From Leptospira sp. (GTDB lineage Bacteria > Spirochaetota > Leptospiria > Leptospirales > Leptospiraceae): a stretch of 64,000 bases of DNA. Position numbers and translations under genes: made by a program. Every line of letters begins with the position of its first letter. The first letter of the stretch is position 1. Shown here piece after piece: positions 51,910-59,718 of the stretch. The DNA lies in assembly GCA_009991425.1 (NCBI GenBank), contig JAACWH010000031.1:1-64000 (forward strand), in the 5' to 3' direction. Below the pieces are notes generated by a model. The model was not told the origin of the DNA. It did no database searches and saw nothing but the letters and a program-made list of their open reading frames with translations.

Positions 51910-52081
51910 ATAGCCCCAAAAAAAATGAACCTATAAAACTTAAATATATATACCAATCTTTCTTAACCAATTGCACGTGAGTCAAATTATCATAAACAAA
52001 AGCGTTCCTAGCCGCATAACAATATAAACATAATGCAATTGAATAAGAAAGAATCTGAATGCAATTTGAATATTTTTTCAT
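51887..52081 (-). CDS. Small two-TM membrane protein
   Basis: 64 aa with hydrophobic segments about residues 8-30 (IQILSYSIALCLYCYAARNA) and 42-60 (WYIYLSFIGSFFLGLYGW). Not recognised. It is coupled by a 4-nt overlap to the 130-aa gene and overlaps the phosphatase gene by 23 nt. A membrane protein in the early region may act in superinfection exclusion, by analogy only. Confidence 0.55.
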   Translation of the reverse strand: MKKYSNCIQILSYSIALCLYCYAARNAFVYDNLTHVQLVKKDWYIYLSFIGSFFLGLYGWRKND

Positions 52082-52470
52082 TCCTCTAACCTCGATGAAT
52101 TAATTGAATTATATACTTGAGCAGCCTTAGCTCTCATTGAATCCAAAATTTCCAATCTCTTTAAATACTTTTCAATGCTTAATTCATAAGGCTTCATTTT
52201 TTCGATTAATCTACTTCGTTCATTGATATCTTTACTTTTATTAAAATGAGTAGCTAATTCATCTCTCAACTTGAAATCGATGGATTGAAAAAATTGATTA
52301 AGATCATTCTGTTCTATATGAATTTCATTAATGAGGTTTTGCCATTTAATAAATAAAACATCACTTTTTTTAGGATAACGATTGTAACAATTTTGATGAA
52401 TCCACAAGATGATTTCTTCTTTAGAGAATTCATTTAACCAAGATAAATCCGAGACTAAAATTTGACTCAT
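52078..52470 (-). CDS. Helical early protein of unknown function
   Basis: 130 aa, all-helical look (HFNKSKDINERSRLIEKMKP), no TM or motif. It lies between a 200-aa protein and the two-TM protein, with 1-4 nt spacing. Not recognised. Confidence 0.55.
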   Translation of the reverse strand: MSQILVSDLSWLNEFSKEEIILWIHQNCYNRYPKKSDVLFIKWQNLINEIHIEQNDLNQFFQSIDFKLRDELATHFNKSKDINERSRLIEKMKPYELSIEKYLKRLEILDSMRAKAAQVYNSINSSRLEE

Positions 52471-52471
52471 T

Positions 52472-53074
52472 TCAATCCCTCAATTGTCCATGTTGCAATT
52501 TAGCTCTCCTCATCAGTAGTTCTATCTTATCGACTGATGATGATTCAAGTGAGGCGAGTTCTTTTAAATTACTTTTAAATAACGATTGAGGAATTTTAAA
52601 AACTAGAGATCTATCTTCGAAGTAGCATAATAAAACCCCTTTAAAATAAGAAGGAGGATTATCCCACTCGCATATAGCTTTTAACTCATCCAAAAATAAT
52701 CTTTCATTTTTATTACATTTCCTATCTTCAGTAATTATTTCACCTATCTCTGATTTAAGCATATTGTTATCAATAAAACTTAAATTATAGAATTTACAAA
52801 GTTCTAAGAATTCTTCATAAGTTTCCCAGCCTCCCGAGTAACCTACACCAGTTGAAACTATAGCAAGAAAGCCATCTTGAGTTCTTTTAATTTGAACACA
52901 CCTTTCAATTAAATATTTTTCATCTTTGTAGCCATGTTCAACTACATCTAACACCCCTATAATTGTTTGACCTGAGCAAATTAAACTCCAAAGTCTTTCA
53001 TAATTCTGAGAAAGAAGAATTGCGTAGGATTGTCTTATGGATTCACTTTTGTAATCATTTGATTGTTTTTTCAT
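52472..53074 (-). CDS. Early protein of unknown function
   Basis: 200 aa, mixed alpha/beta, with CVQIKRTQDGFLAIVSTGVG and KSEIGEIITEDRKCNKNE. No catalytic motif or TM. Tight spacing with neighbours supports translation. Not recognised. Confidence 0.55.
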   Translation of the reverse strand: MKKQSNDYKSESIRQSYAILLSQNYERLWSLICSGQTIIGVLDVVEHGYKDEKYLIERCVQIKRTQDGFLAIVSTGVGYSGGWETYEEFLELCKFYNLSFIDNNMLKSEIGEIITEDRKCNKNERLFLDELKAICEWDNPPSYFKGVLLCYFEDRSLVFKIPQSLFKSNLKELASLESSSVDKIELLMRRAKLQHGQLRD

Positions 53075-53077
53075 TTA

Positions 53078-53326
53078 TCACCTTTTACATAAAGTATTTT
53101 GCATCGGATGATGGATGGCTCCACAAGATATGCAAGGATCATAATCTACAGGCGGAATAAATTGTATAATATCCTCGCACAGATATCTATTCCCATTTTT
53201 ATCGGTGACTACTCGATCTTCAAAATCCACTTGAGCGATTTGAAATACTCTAGAAGTATAAGCAAATTTCACTTCAACTTGTAAGCCTGGATAAAACGCT
53301 TGTTTATCGAATTTTTCTAAAATCAT
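53078..53326 (-). CDS. Small early protein with C-terminal Cys residues
   Basis: 82 aa from ATG 53326 (MILEKFDKQAF), chosen because it forms an ATGA overlap with the DUF2829 gene; an ATG upstream would extend it to 99 aa but overlap 55 nt. Beta-rich VEVKFAYTSRVFQIAQVDFE, ending DPCISCGAIHHPMQNTLCKR, a possible CxxC metal site. Not recognised. Confidence 0.6.
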   Translation of the reverse strand: MILEKFDKQAFYPGLQVEVKFAYTSRVFQIAQVDFEDRVVTDKNGNRYLCEDIIQFIPPVDYDPCISCGAIHHPMQNTLCKR

Positions 53327-53745
53327 TTGAATAATATCCAATCTTCTGCCAGCATGTCTGTTTGAGAAGCAAGCCAAGGAACGAACTTGTCATCAGCTGT
53401 TTTCATTCCAATCCAGGGGAGCAAATTCCATTCATCATGCCCATCTCCCATGTTAATCCCTACAGCTTTTTCAATAATTGAATAGTGATCCATTGCGACT
53501 AATTTTAGCCACATCCCTTTGCCGTTCCATCCGATTCTAGCAACCATCTTTCCTTCTTTGAGAAATCGAATTGCTTGTTCAAATCCGAAAGTTGTTGGAA
53601 CGGACAATATTTTATTGATGAACCACCTAACTTTATTTTTGAATACATCCCTTTCAGATAAGTTCTTCTTCTTAGCATCCTGATCGAATTTCCAATATAA
53701 TTCTTCCAGATCGTCTTCCCAATTTTCCCATAATTTATCTTCCAT
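53323..53745 (-). CDS. DUF2829-family protein, Tad2-like (possible anti-Thoeris)
   Basis: 140 aa. Residues about 55-140 match DUF2829: FEQAIRFLKEGKMVARIGWN, MWLKLV, LLPWIGMKTADDKFVPWLAS and a final DMLAEDW. As I recall, DUF2829 proteins include the Thoeris anti-defence protein Tad2, which sequesters the signalling nucleotide. The extra N-terminal ~50 residues are helical. It lies in the early operon, where anti-defence genes act first. Family assignment is firm; the anti-defence role is by homology and not shown here. Confidence 0.75.
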   Translation of the reverse strand: MEDKLWENWEDDLEELYWKFDQDAKKKNLSERDVFKNKVRWFINKILSVPTTFGFEQAIRFLKEGKMVARIGWNGKGMWLKLVAMDHYSIIEKAVGINMGDGHDEWNLLPWIGMKTADDKFVPWLASQTDMLAEDWILFK

Positions 53746-53749
53746 TTGC

Positions 53750-54586
53750 TTATCCCACCTTCTCCAATTTTTCTACTTTTCTTATGTTCTCTTCTAAAAT
53801 AGCTAAATTCTGTTTAACAGCCTGAATGCTATTATTTAGGTTTGGTGGAATAACGCTTTGATCCTCAAGAATTAGTTCCTTAGCTTTCCTTGAACCCCAA
53901 TTCAATTGATCCCTAGTAATTCCAAGTGAAGTAATATATTGTTCGATCTCTTTGAGACTATGAATAATGTTCTCTAGTCTCTTATTCTCTGCTTTAACAT
54001 CTAAGATTTGTTTTTTAATAATTTCTTGAATTTTCAAACTTAGCTGATGACCTCGTTCACGTATTATATCTCCATTCATCACATAGTCTTCGAGCTTTTC
54101 GAGTTTTTTCAGTTTCATAACTTGTTTATCAAATATATCTAGTGATGAATCATCAGATTTTGAAGGTATTGACCTCATTAGAGCGAGTCTGAATAGTTCA
54201 ATAGGTATATCTACTTTTCTATTCATTGCTATTTTCTTTTTAAAAAGACGAGTTCCATTTGTGGAAGTTACATATAATCCAGCTTCAGGTGGAACATCTT
54301 CAATAGGGATAACTCCAGGAGGACAGACGAAATATATATAGTTACAATACGGAAGATATGTTTGCCATTTCTCGTCCTTTTTGAAATCGGATCTAGAGAC
54401 TTTAATCTCATAAGCAGTGCACTCAGGATTACTCCACGATCGAGGCATAGTCCATGCATCCATTCTTGTTACTTTCTCTCTTGTGGAAGATCCAGTATTT
54501 AATTCACTAAAGAATAAATCATTTTGCCCTTCATGTTTATTGCGAAGTAGATTAAGGATTTTTTGACTTGTAATATCTATATTCAT
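53750..54586 (-). CDS. MmcB-like PD-(D/E)XK nuclease with coiled-coil tail
   Basis: 278 aa. About residues 10-140 resemble MmcB/restriction-fold proteins: FFSELNTGSS, CTAYEIKVSRSDFKKDEKW, YFVCPPGVIPIEDVP. The ExK-type motif is in AYEIKVSRSDF. The C-terminal half is a coiled coil (KLKKLEKLEDYVMNGD, ENKRLENIIHSLKEIE). The likely role is DNA repair, recombination or host-DNA attack. It follows the HNH gene by 1 nt. Confidence 0.7.
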   Translation of the reverse strand: MNIDITSQKILNLLRNKHEGQNDLFFSELNTGSSTREKVTRMDAWTMPRSWSNPECTAYEIKVSRSDFKKDEKWQTYLPYCNYIYFVCPPGVIPIEDVPPEAGLYVTSTNGTRLFKKKIAMNRKVDIPIELFRLALMRSIPSKSDDSSLDIFDKQVMKLKKLEKLEDYVMNGDIIRERGHQLSLKIQEIIKKQILDVKAENKRLENIIHSLKEIEQYITSLGITRDQLNWGSRKAKELILEDQSVIPPNLNNSIQAVKQNLAILEENIRKVEKLEKVG

Positions 54587-54587
54587 A

Positions 54588-54911
54588 TTATATTGCCTTC
54601 AATAATGTTAATTCTTTTTCTAATCTTCTTTTCTCACGATTCTCTCTTCGATTTTTAATATGAATATGTCTGTCATGATTCAAATGGCATCTTTGGCAAA
54701 GTGCTGCTAAGTTTTCATCTCTACAATCTTCAGGGATATGATTAATATGAGCAGTTGTTAAAATAACTTTCGATCCTGTGATTGGATGAGGTTTGTAATT
54801 TTCCGCTCCGCACCACTCACAGAATCCCTCTGCTCTTTCAAATCGAATTCTGTAAGAGATTTCTTTCCAGTTAGATGGATAACGTTCCTTGTTCTCTGGT
54901 CGAATCGGCAT
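54588..54911 (-). CDS. HNH endonuclease
   Basis: 107 aa. CEWCG (C31, C34), then AHINHIP (H55, H58), AALCQRCHLNHD (C72, C75, H79): the zinc-HNH layout of small phage HNH enzymes. Usually acts near terminase or in DNA metabolism; here it lies in the early region. Ends with a basic helix KRRLEKELTLL. Confidence 0.85.
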   Translation of the reverse strand: MPIRPENKERYPSNWKEISYRIRFERAEGFCEWCGAENYKPHPITGSKVILTTAHINHIPEDCRDENLAALCQRCHLNHDRHIHIKNRRENREKRRLEKELTLLKAI

Positions 54912-55151
54912 TTATGCAACCTTCAACTCTTTTGATAGGAAGTTATTTATAATTTCTAATTTTCTTTTTAGTTCATCATTTGAAATCCCTGTAAGATTGA
55001 TTATCTCTTGAGATAAATCCGTTAGAGGATTAACCAGAAGGGATATATCTAATACCTCTTCGGGATCATAATTCACGATACCAATTTCAATAATTCTATC
55101 ATTTTCAGGATCAGTTCCGGTTGCTTCTAAATCTAAAAATAAAGTTTTCAC
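54912..55151 (-). pseudogene. Truncated DnaQ-like 3'-5' exonuclease
   Basis: 79 codons from GTG 55151 (MKTLFLDLEATGTD), favoured by AGAGG 9 nt upstream; a longer GTG frame reaches 55172. ExoI motif FLDLEATG is present and NPLTDLSQEIINLTGIS follows as in RNase T/DNA pol III epsilon, but the frame stops before ExoII and ExoIII (the His/Asp pair). So the second metal-binding half is missing and catalysis is unlikely. It stands directly next to the Dcm stump, suggesting one deletion trimmed both. Confidence 0.65.
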
Positions 55152-55168
55152 AAATATATTCCTCTTAT

Positions 55169-55240
55169 TCACATTTTTCTTGTTAAATCAAATCCACCGA
55201 TTCCAGAGAATAAGGAAGCGTGAGTTAGTCGCTTTTTCAT
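55169..55240 (-). pseudogene. N-terminal stump of a cytosine-C5 DNA methyltransferase
   Basis: Only 23 codons before TGA, starting in an ATGA overlap with the upstream gene. The product contains THASLFSGIGGFDL, motif I of C5-cytosine methyltransferases (FSGxGG). Nothing downstream resembles motif IV (PC) or the rest. This is a relic: start and motif I remain, the body is gone. Confidence 0.7.
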
Positions 55241-55581
55241 TCACTCACCCTCTCTATCCAGAAATGACAATTCCTCTTGCTTCTATAGTAAGTATATTTA
55301 TCCCCACTCTTACCATACCTTGACCGAATTGTTGTGAATAATCGACCTCTTTCATCAATGAATAATAAAACTAAGAGTGATCCAGATTTTGGTAATTTAA
55401 AATGAGAATCACCAATTAAGGTTTGATCATCTTTGTATTTTGTATCATAATCTAAAAATGATTTACTTAACCCTTCAACTGAACTAACTTGAAATACTTC
55501 TAATAATATTACTGGTTGATCATCAACGATATCTTTTAGTTTATAATATGATAAGGTGGAAAATTTGATAAAGTTACTCAT
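55237..55581 (-). CDS. Early protein of unknown function
   Basis: 114 aa from ATG 55581, overlapping the methyltransferase stop by 8 nt (a GTG three codons upstream is possible). Beta-rich with QPVILLEVFQVSSVEGLSKS and LFTTIRSRYGKSGDKYTYYR. Not recognised. Stands between the adenine methyltransferase and the Dcm stump. Confidence 0.55.
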   Translation of the reverse strand: MSNFIKFSTLSYYKLKDIVDDQPVILLEVFQVSSVEGLSKSFLDYDTKYKDDQTLIGDSHFKLPKSGSLLVLLFIDERGRLFTTIRSRYGKSGDKYTYYRSKRNCHFWIERVSE

Positions 55582-56254
55582 ATCTATCACCTACTTTCTG
55601 TAATATTGTTACAGACCTGGATCTATGATTAGTACTGATCTCAATTCCAATTTTTCCGTACAGATTCCATTTGCTCTTTGAATACTGTGGCCACACTTGA
55701 TCCAACCAAATAAGAAATCCTCCTGGAAGAAGTACCTTCCAACATTCATCTATAACAATGTTTCTCTTGATCAATGTGCACCCATAGTGCTCAGCATCTT
55801 CTATTGAGTAGGGTGGATCTGCGAAAATGAGTCCAAATTTATAATCTGCAAAATATTTGCTAAGCTCTTCAGCTGAACCAATAACATCTGGATTTAGCTC
55901 TGCTTTTCTATCAAAACGAATGTAATTTCCTTCGGGTAGAGAACCTGAGAATAAATGTAGTATTGGTGAAGGATCTGGAAAAAGTGTTTCCATTCGTTTG
56001 AGATAATTGCCTGGATAAGATCCGTAGTAAGCAGACTGTGATTGATAATTTCGACCTAAGAACCAAATGTCTTCAATGCGACCATTCCACAATCTTAATG
56101 GTGGAAATTTAGGAAAAGCTTTAGAATATAACTCGCATCTTTCCTCAATTGACAGACATCCAGGAGTTAAATTAGACTCCCAAATCTTAGTTAATACATG
56201 GGATTCTAATTGATAGTAAGCCTTTAAATCAAAGAGAGCTTGATCTGAGTTCAT
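55574..56254 (-). CDS. DNA adenine methyltransferase (DPPY type)
   Basis: 226 aa. Motif I-like ILHLFSGSLPEG, then IRFD, and motif IV LIFADPPYS at about residue 140; then VLLPGGFLIWLDQ and VTILQK at the end, as in N6-adenine methyltransferases. Expected to methylate phage DNA and protect it from restriction. It couples by a 4-nt overlap to the upstream gene. Substrate site unknown. Confidence 0.8.
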   Translation of the reverse strand: MNSDQALFDLKAYYQLESHVLTKIWESNLTPGCLSIEERCELYSKAFPKFPPLRLWNGRIEDIWFLGRNYQSQSAYYGSYPGNYLKRMETLFPDPSPILHLFSGSLPEGNYIRFDRKAELNPDVIGSAEELSKYFADYKFGLIFADPPYSIEDAEHYGCTLIKRNIVIDECWKVLLPGGFLIWLDQVWPQYSKSKWNLYGKIGIEISTNHRSRSVTILQKVGDRYE

Positions 56255-56538
56255 AATCTCGCTTCTCCTGAATCTGAAAAATATAAGGAATTAATTCTAT
56301 TTAATGTTCTCTGAAGGTTCTCACTTTGAATTGAAGAATCAAATTTTTCAAAAAGTAAAGGTCTAGGAATTTGTATCTTCTTTTTGGTCCAAGATTCTAA
56401 AATTGAAATAACTCTATTCTCTAAGCCTAACTTATTATAACGTTCAAGATTTGAGGCATGTTTCATTATGAATTCTTCTGGAGAATCGTTAAAAACTATT
56501 TCTATAGATACGGAGTTAGGCTGTTTTGCAGATTGCAT
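56251..56538 (-). CDS. Small early protein of unknown function
   Basis: 95 aa, helical (FIMKHASNLERYNKLGLENR), no motif. It overlaps the winged-helix gene by 23 nt and the methyltransferase by 4 nt. Not recognised. Confidence 0.55.
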   Translation of the reverse strand: MQSAKQPNSVSIEIVFNDSPEEFIMKHASNLERYNKLGLENRVISILESWTKKKIQIPRPLLFEKFDSSIQSENLQRTLNRINSLYFSDSGEARL

Positions 56539-57022
56539 CTCTGTACTCCTTCCAGTGGCTTACTTTGTAAGATTTCAAAAACAACTCATAGTCCTCAGGA
56601 TTCATATTAATCTCTCTTCCAGCTTCAATGTGTTCTTTTGAATATTTTGATTTCACTTCCTTAGTCTGTAGATTTTTCGATGGTTTGATTGCTTGTTCGG
56701 AATTTAAACCAGCTGAAAAGTCTGGTTGGAACAATAAGTCCGATGGAATTTTAACAACATAATGATTTCTTCTTCCTTTACGGATTTTTTCTAACCAACC
56801 TTTTTTAACAAGTTGAGTAGTAATCTGAGAAATCCTTGCTTTCGAAATGCAGTATCCTAGTCTTTTACGAATATAATCTAAAGATGGATAGCAATGAGTA
56901 TTGACTCCTTGTATTGTGAACAAAGCCATCCATACTTTTGATTCACCAGCTCCTAAATTCATTACCGCAGCTAATGGAGCGAAGGAAAAATCTCTTTTGA
57001 TATTTGAAATACTATTATCCAT
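56516..57022 (-). CDS. Winged-helix replication-type protein
   Basis: 168 aa. Residues about 15-95 form a winged helix: WMALFTIQGVNTHCYPSLDY, IRKRLGYCISKARISQITTQ, GWLEKIRKGRRNHYVV. This is the layout of phage replication initiators/DnaD-O-like proteins that load helicase. The C-terminal part has a short helical tail (FLKSYKVSHWKEYRDAICKT) that could bind helicase or primase. No helicase loader or polymerase gene is visible nearby, so host machinery would be used. Confidence 0.65.
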   Translation of the reverse strand: MDNSISNIKRDFSFAPLAAVMNLGAGESKVWMALFTIQGVNTHCYPSLDYIRKRLGYCISKARISQITTQLVKKGWLEKIRKGRRNHYVVKIPSDLLFQPDFSAGLNSEQAIKPSKNLQTKEVKSKYSKEHIEAGREINMNPEDYELFLKSYKVSHWKEYRDAICKTA

Positions 57023-57030
57023 TGAAACTT

Positions 57031-57210
57031 TTAGCCCTTAAATCTATAGATTGATTTTCCATCTGAGTTTCGATTAAGATGGATTAGGTCAGAATTACTT
57101 CGAGGTCTTACTACCCTTATTACTAAGGATGAGAATACTCCAAAAATGAAGCAAAGAAGCCCAAAAGACAATAATAACAAAACATAATTACTGTTAATGA
57201 ATTGACACAT
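57031..57210 (-). CDS. Small single-TM membrane protein, 59 aa
   Basis: Preceded by AAGGAGG 6 nt before the ATG, the best ribosome binding site in the region. One TM (VLLLLSFGLLCFIFGVFSSL, about residues 10-30), then a basic tail (RVVRPRSNSDLIHLNRN). Not recognised. Early membrane protein, possibly exclusion-related. Confidence 0.7.
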   Translation of the reverse strand: MCQFINSNYVLLLLSFGLLCFIFGVFSSLVIRVVRPRSNSDLIHLNRNSDGKSIYRFKG

Positions 57211-57251
57211 ACTAATCCTCCTTATGTCTCATAGTTTTATAAAAAGTAATC

Positions 57252-57638
57252 CTAAGGATTCCTTCTTTTCAATCTCCATGATTCTAGATATATTGGGATA
57301 AACCCCATTGTCTCATGTTTGATCAGTACCAAACAGTCAAAGTTATAGAACTGTTGAGAAATCGACTCAATCTTCTCGGGAATAAACTTTTCCTTTTCTT
57401 CGGATGAGAGCCATTTAATAAACAATATAGCATCCCCTACTTTAGGGATGGTCCTATCACTTAAACCAGGAACCCATTCAATTATATCTCCAGGCCGAAA
57501 ATCTTTCTTTTCTGAAAAATAATCAAATGCATCCTTAAGAGATAAATCACTTTGAAGGATCTCTCTTTTCCTTTCTTCTAAAGACTCAAGTTCTTTTTTC
57601 TTGGTCTCTGCTATTTGCCCTAATAAGTCATCTAACAT
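57252..57638 (-). CDS. Early protein of unknown function
   Basis: 128 aa, an N-terminal coiled coil (AETKKKELESLEERKREIL) and a beta-rich C-terminus (PKVGDAILFIKWLSSEEKEK, CLVLIKHETMGFIPIYLES). AAGGAG 9 nt upstream of ATG. Not recognised. Confidence 0.6.
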   Translation of the reverse strand: MLDDLLGQIAETKKKELESLEERKREILQSDLSLKDAFDYFSEKKDFRPGDIIEWVPGLSDRTIPKVGDAILFIKWLSSEEKEKFIPEKIESISQQFYNFDCLVLIKHETMGFIPIYLESWRLKRRNP

Positions 57639-57732
57639 AATAATTTCTCCTTACAAAGCCGTTTGAATGAGAATCGAAATCATAAGTCGACACGGCGAAC
57701 ATCGATATTATGACCTGTACCAGGAGTTAGTA
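57639..57732. other. Non-coding gap between early genes
   Basis: Holds an 11-mer GTACCAGGAGT (57717-57727) that recurs in the other early-region gap near 60.7-60.8 kb. Within it CCTG-TAC-CAGG is a short dyad. No gene seen. Confidence 0.45.
57717..57727 (+). repeat. GTACCAGGAGT dispersed repeat, copy 1
   Basis: Plus-strand orientation in non-coding DNA. Two further copies lie in reverse orientation at 60734-60744 and 60814-60824. Confidence 0.5.
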
Positions 57733-58965
57733 TCAGGCTACTTCTTTTTCCTCTTCTTCATTGATTGGTTCGGGCAAACTAAATCCCCAAACTTCTTCAA
57801 TCTTCCTGATTTCATCAGGCTTTAGGAAAAGTTGTTCAATATCACCTAAACAGTGATATTTCATATCCTCAAGAAACGATTCTTTCTTACATGCAGAGAC
57901 CATTCTAAGAATTGCCTCCGCAGTAGTTTTATTGAGATACTCATATTGTGGAATTTCTTCATTTGGTAGATCGAAAACTCTAATCGCAGATAGAGATTCA
58001 AACTTTCCATCGATGATATTTTCTTTGAGAATTTTCTCTACTGTAGGCTTGGTTGTTCCGGAACCATTAATTGACTTAAAAGCATTAGGTATTTCATCTA
58101 TGCTCAAGCCTTTAAGAGCCATTGAACATATTAGATTGATCTTCTTTGCTTCTGATGATAGCTTTGAGGCAAAGACTATCTTCCAAGGCTTACCAGTTAT
58201 CGAAGAATAAAATGCAGCTTGGCATTTATAGTTCCATTTAACTTTATCCCAAGACTTTGGAAGCATTTTGGGATCACAAGTTTTCAGATCTAAACCAAAA
58301 TCATCAAACTCATAGTCAGTATAGCCTATAGTAGGAATTGCAATTCCATAATGAGAAGGAGAAGCTTGAATTCTTCTCTGATTTTTAAATCCATTGAGTT
58401 CTTTTAATGGAAGGAAATAACTTAAAGCTTCGGGAATTGACTCTTCAATTAATGAGTATTGTGATTCCACTTTCTTAAGATATTTATCATAATCTGGATG
58501 ATCGGGGATCAAATACCCTGGAAGACTTTCTTCTGCATTTATTTTCCAATGAGTATCAACTATGAGTTTCAACTTTTCTGGAAACTGCTCTTTAGGTAGA
58601 CCTCTGAGCATCTTTGAAATTGAATCTTTATCAAATCCGTCAACTGTCTTAGGATAAACTTTAAAGAGCTTTTCTAGGAGCTTCCCTTGATAAGATTCAA
58701 TCGCTATCTTTATTAGATCCTTTATGTCAGGAACATTCTGAGATAGCATTGCTAGGTTAAGAGCATGTTCTATTGCTTGCCCTCTCCATGCACTTTCCAT
58801 TGGATACTGAGATTGAAAACCTAGGACATATCTCAAATACCATGTGAATCTATTTGTTCGAAAGGAATTAAACGAAGAGATTGAGAATCTTTCTAGTTCA
58901 AGCTCTTCTAACTTATTCGCTAGTATTTTATCCCTCTTAGATAAGAGGTCTACTACTTCATTCAT
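57733..58965 (-). CDS. PD-(D/E)XK exonuclease (RecB/Cas4-like)
   Basis: 410 aa. ESAWRGQAIEHAL (the usual 'G...H' region), then GYTDYEFDDFGLDLKTC with the D...DLK catalytic motif about residue 220, then KWNYKCQAAFYSSITG (the Q-x-x-x-Y motif). This is the layout of phage recombination exonucleases. With the annealing protein three genes upstream it forms an exonuclease/annealase pair. Close spacing to the coiled-coil gene (4-nt overlap). Confidence 0.75.
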   Translation of the reverse strand: MNEVVDLLSKRDKILANKLEELELERFSISSFNSFRTNRFTWYLRYVLGFQSQYPMESAWRGQAIEHALNLAMLSQNVPDIKDLIKIAIESYQGKLLEKLFKVYPKTVDGFDKDSISKMLRGLPKEQFPEKLKLIVDTHWKINAEESLPGYLIPDHPDYDKYLKKVESQYSLIEESIPEALSYFLPLKELNGFKNQRRIQASPSHYGIAIPTIGYTDYEFDDFGLDLKTCDPKMLPKSWDKVKWNYKCQAAFYSSITGKPWKIVFASKLSSEAKKINLICSMALKGLSIDEIPNAFKSINGSGTTKPTVEKILKENIIDGKFESLSAIRVFDLPNEEIPQYEYLNKTTAEAILRMVSACKKESFLEDMKYHCLGDIEQLFLKPDEIRKIEEVWGFSLPEPINEEEEKEVA

Positions 58966-59297
58966 GCGACAACCTCCAATTTAACGTGAGCCTTCAATCG
59001 ATCTCTTTCTTTGGATACTTCTAAGACCTTTTGCTCTAAAGCCTTAATGATGTCTTGAGCACCTAGCATTGTTTCGTGACAGTCATCTATCATCAAATCT
59101 CTTTGGGAAATTTGATCTAATAAATAAGCTTTATCTGCTTTTTGTTGGTTAATAACCACATAGCAATCCCTGAGGTTATTTATTATTTTCTTAATTCTTG
59201 AAAGATGACGAACGCTATTGCGTCTAACTCTACTGCCAGTAAATTTACCAAAAAGGATTTCTAAATCCCTTGCCTGTGATTTATTCTCAGTTACCAT
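58962..59297 (-). CDS. Coiled-coil early protein
   Basis: 111 aa. Heptad-rich C-terminus (IKALEQKVLEVSKERDRLKA) and basic N-terminus (GSRVRRNSVRHLSRIKKIIN). Coupled to the exonuclease gene by 4 nt. Not recognised; could assist recombination complex assembly. Confidence 0.55.
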   Translation of the reverse strand: MVTENKSQARDLEILFGKFTGSRVRRNSVRHLSRIKKIINNLRDCYVVINQQKADKAYLLDQISQRDLMIDDCHETMLGAQDIIKALEQKVLEVSKERDRLKAHVKLEVVA

Positions 59298-59718
59298 TTG
59301 TATTAGCCTCCTCTTCCTCAGTAGCCAACGGATAAAGTGAATTTATTACTTTGTTAGCTTTTTCAATCGCATCTTGAGGATGAAGATTTTGGATTACACA
59401 ATAGTTTGCGACTAACCAATCAAAGAAAGGAACTCGGAAAAGTTGCTTTGATGTCGCCTCTTCTTTTAATCTTTGAAGTCGATTTCTTTGGTTAATTCTT
59501 TCTCGTTTTTCGAAAATAAGAGTTAATTCATCAGCAACTTCTTTCCTAGAAATTATGTATCCTGGATACATTTTGTTGACATATTCAATATGATCTAATG
59601 GATCATTTTCATCAAATAACCACTCAGGTTCATAATTCAATCGATCAAAGACACTGGCTAAAAACTTAATCGCCTTATCTTTATCTTCAAAATTTTCGGG
59701 CCATTGAATTTCCATCAT
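59287..59718 (-). CDS. Early protein of unknown function
   Basis: 143 aa, helical, with FLASVFDRLNYEPEWLFDEN and FFDWLVANYCVIQNLHPQDA. It overlaps both neighbours by a few nt. Not recognised; lies between annealase and exonuclease. Confidence 0.55.
   Translation of the reverse strand: MMEIQWPENFEDKDKAIKFLASVFDRLNYEPEWLFDENDPLDHIEYVNKMYPGYIISRKEVADELTLIFEKRERINQRNRLQRLKEEATSKQLFRVPFFDWLVANYCVIQNLHPQDAIEKANKVINSLYPLATEEEEANTNGN

Noticed and set aside
53200..53206. TATCGG inside the early region
   Set aside because: Lies within the 82-aa gene, not at an operon head; counted as a chance copy of the late motif.
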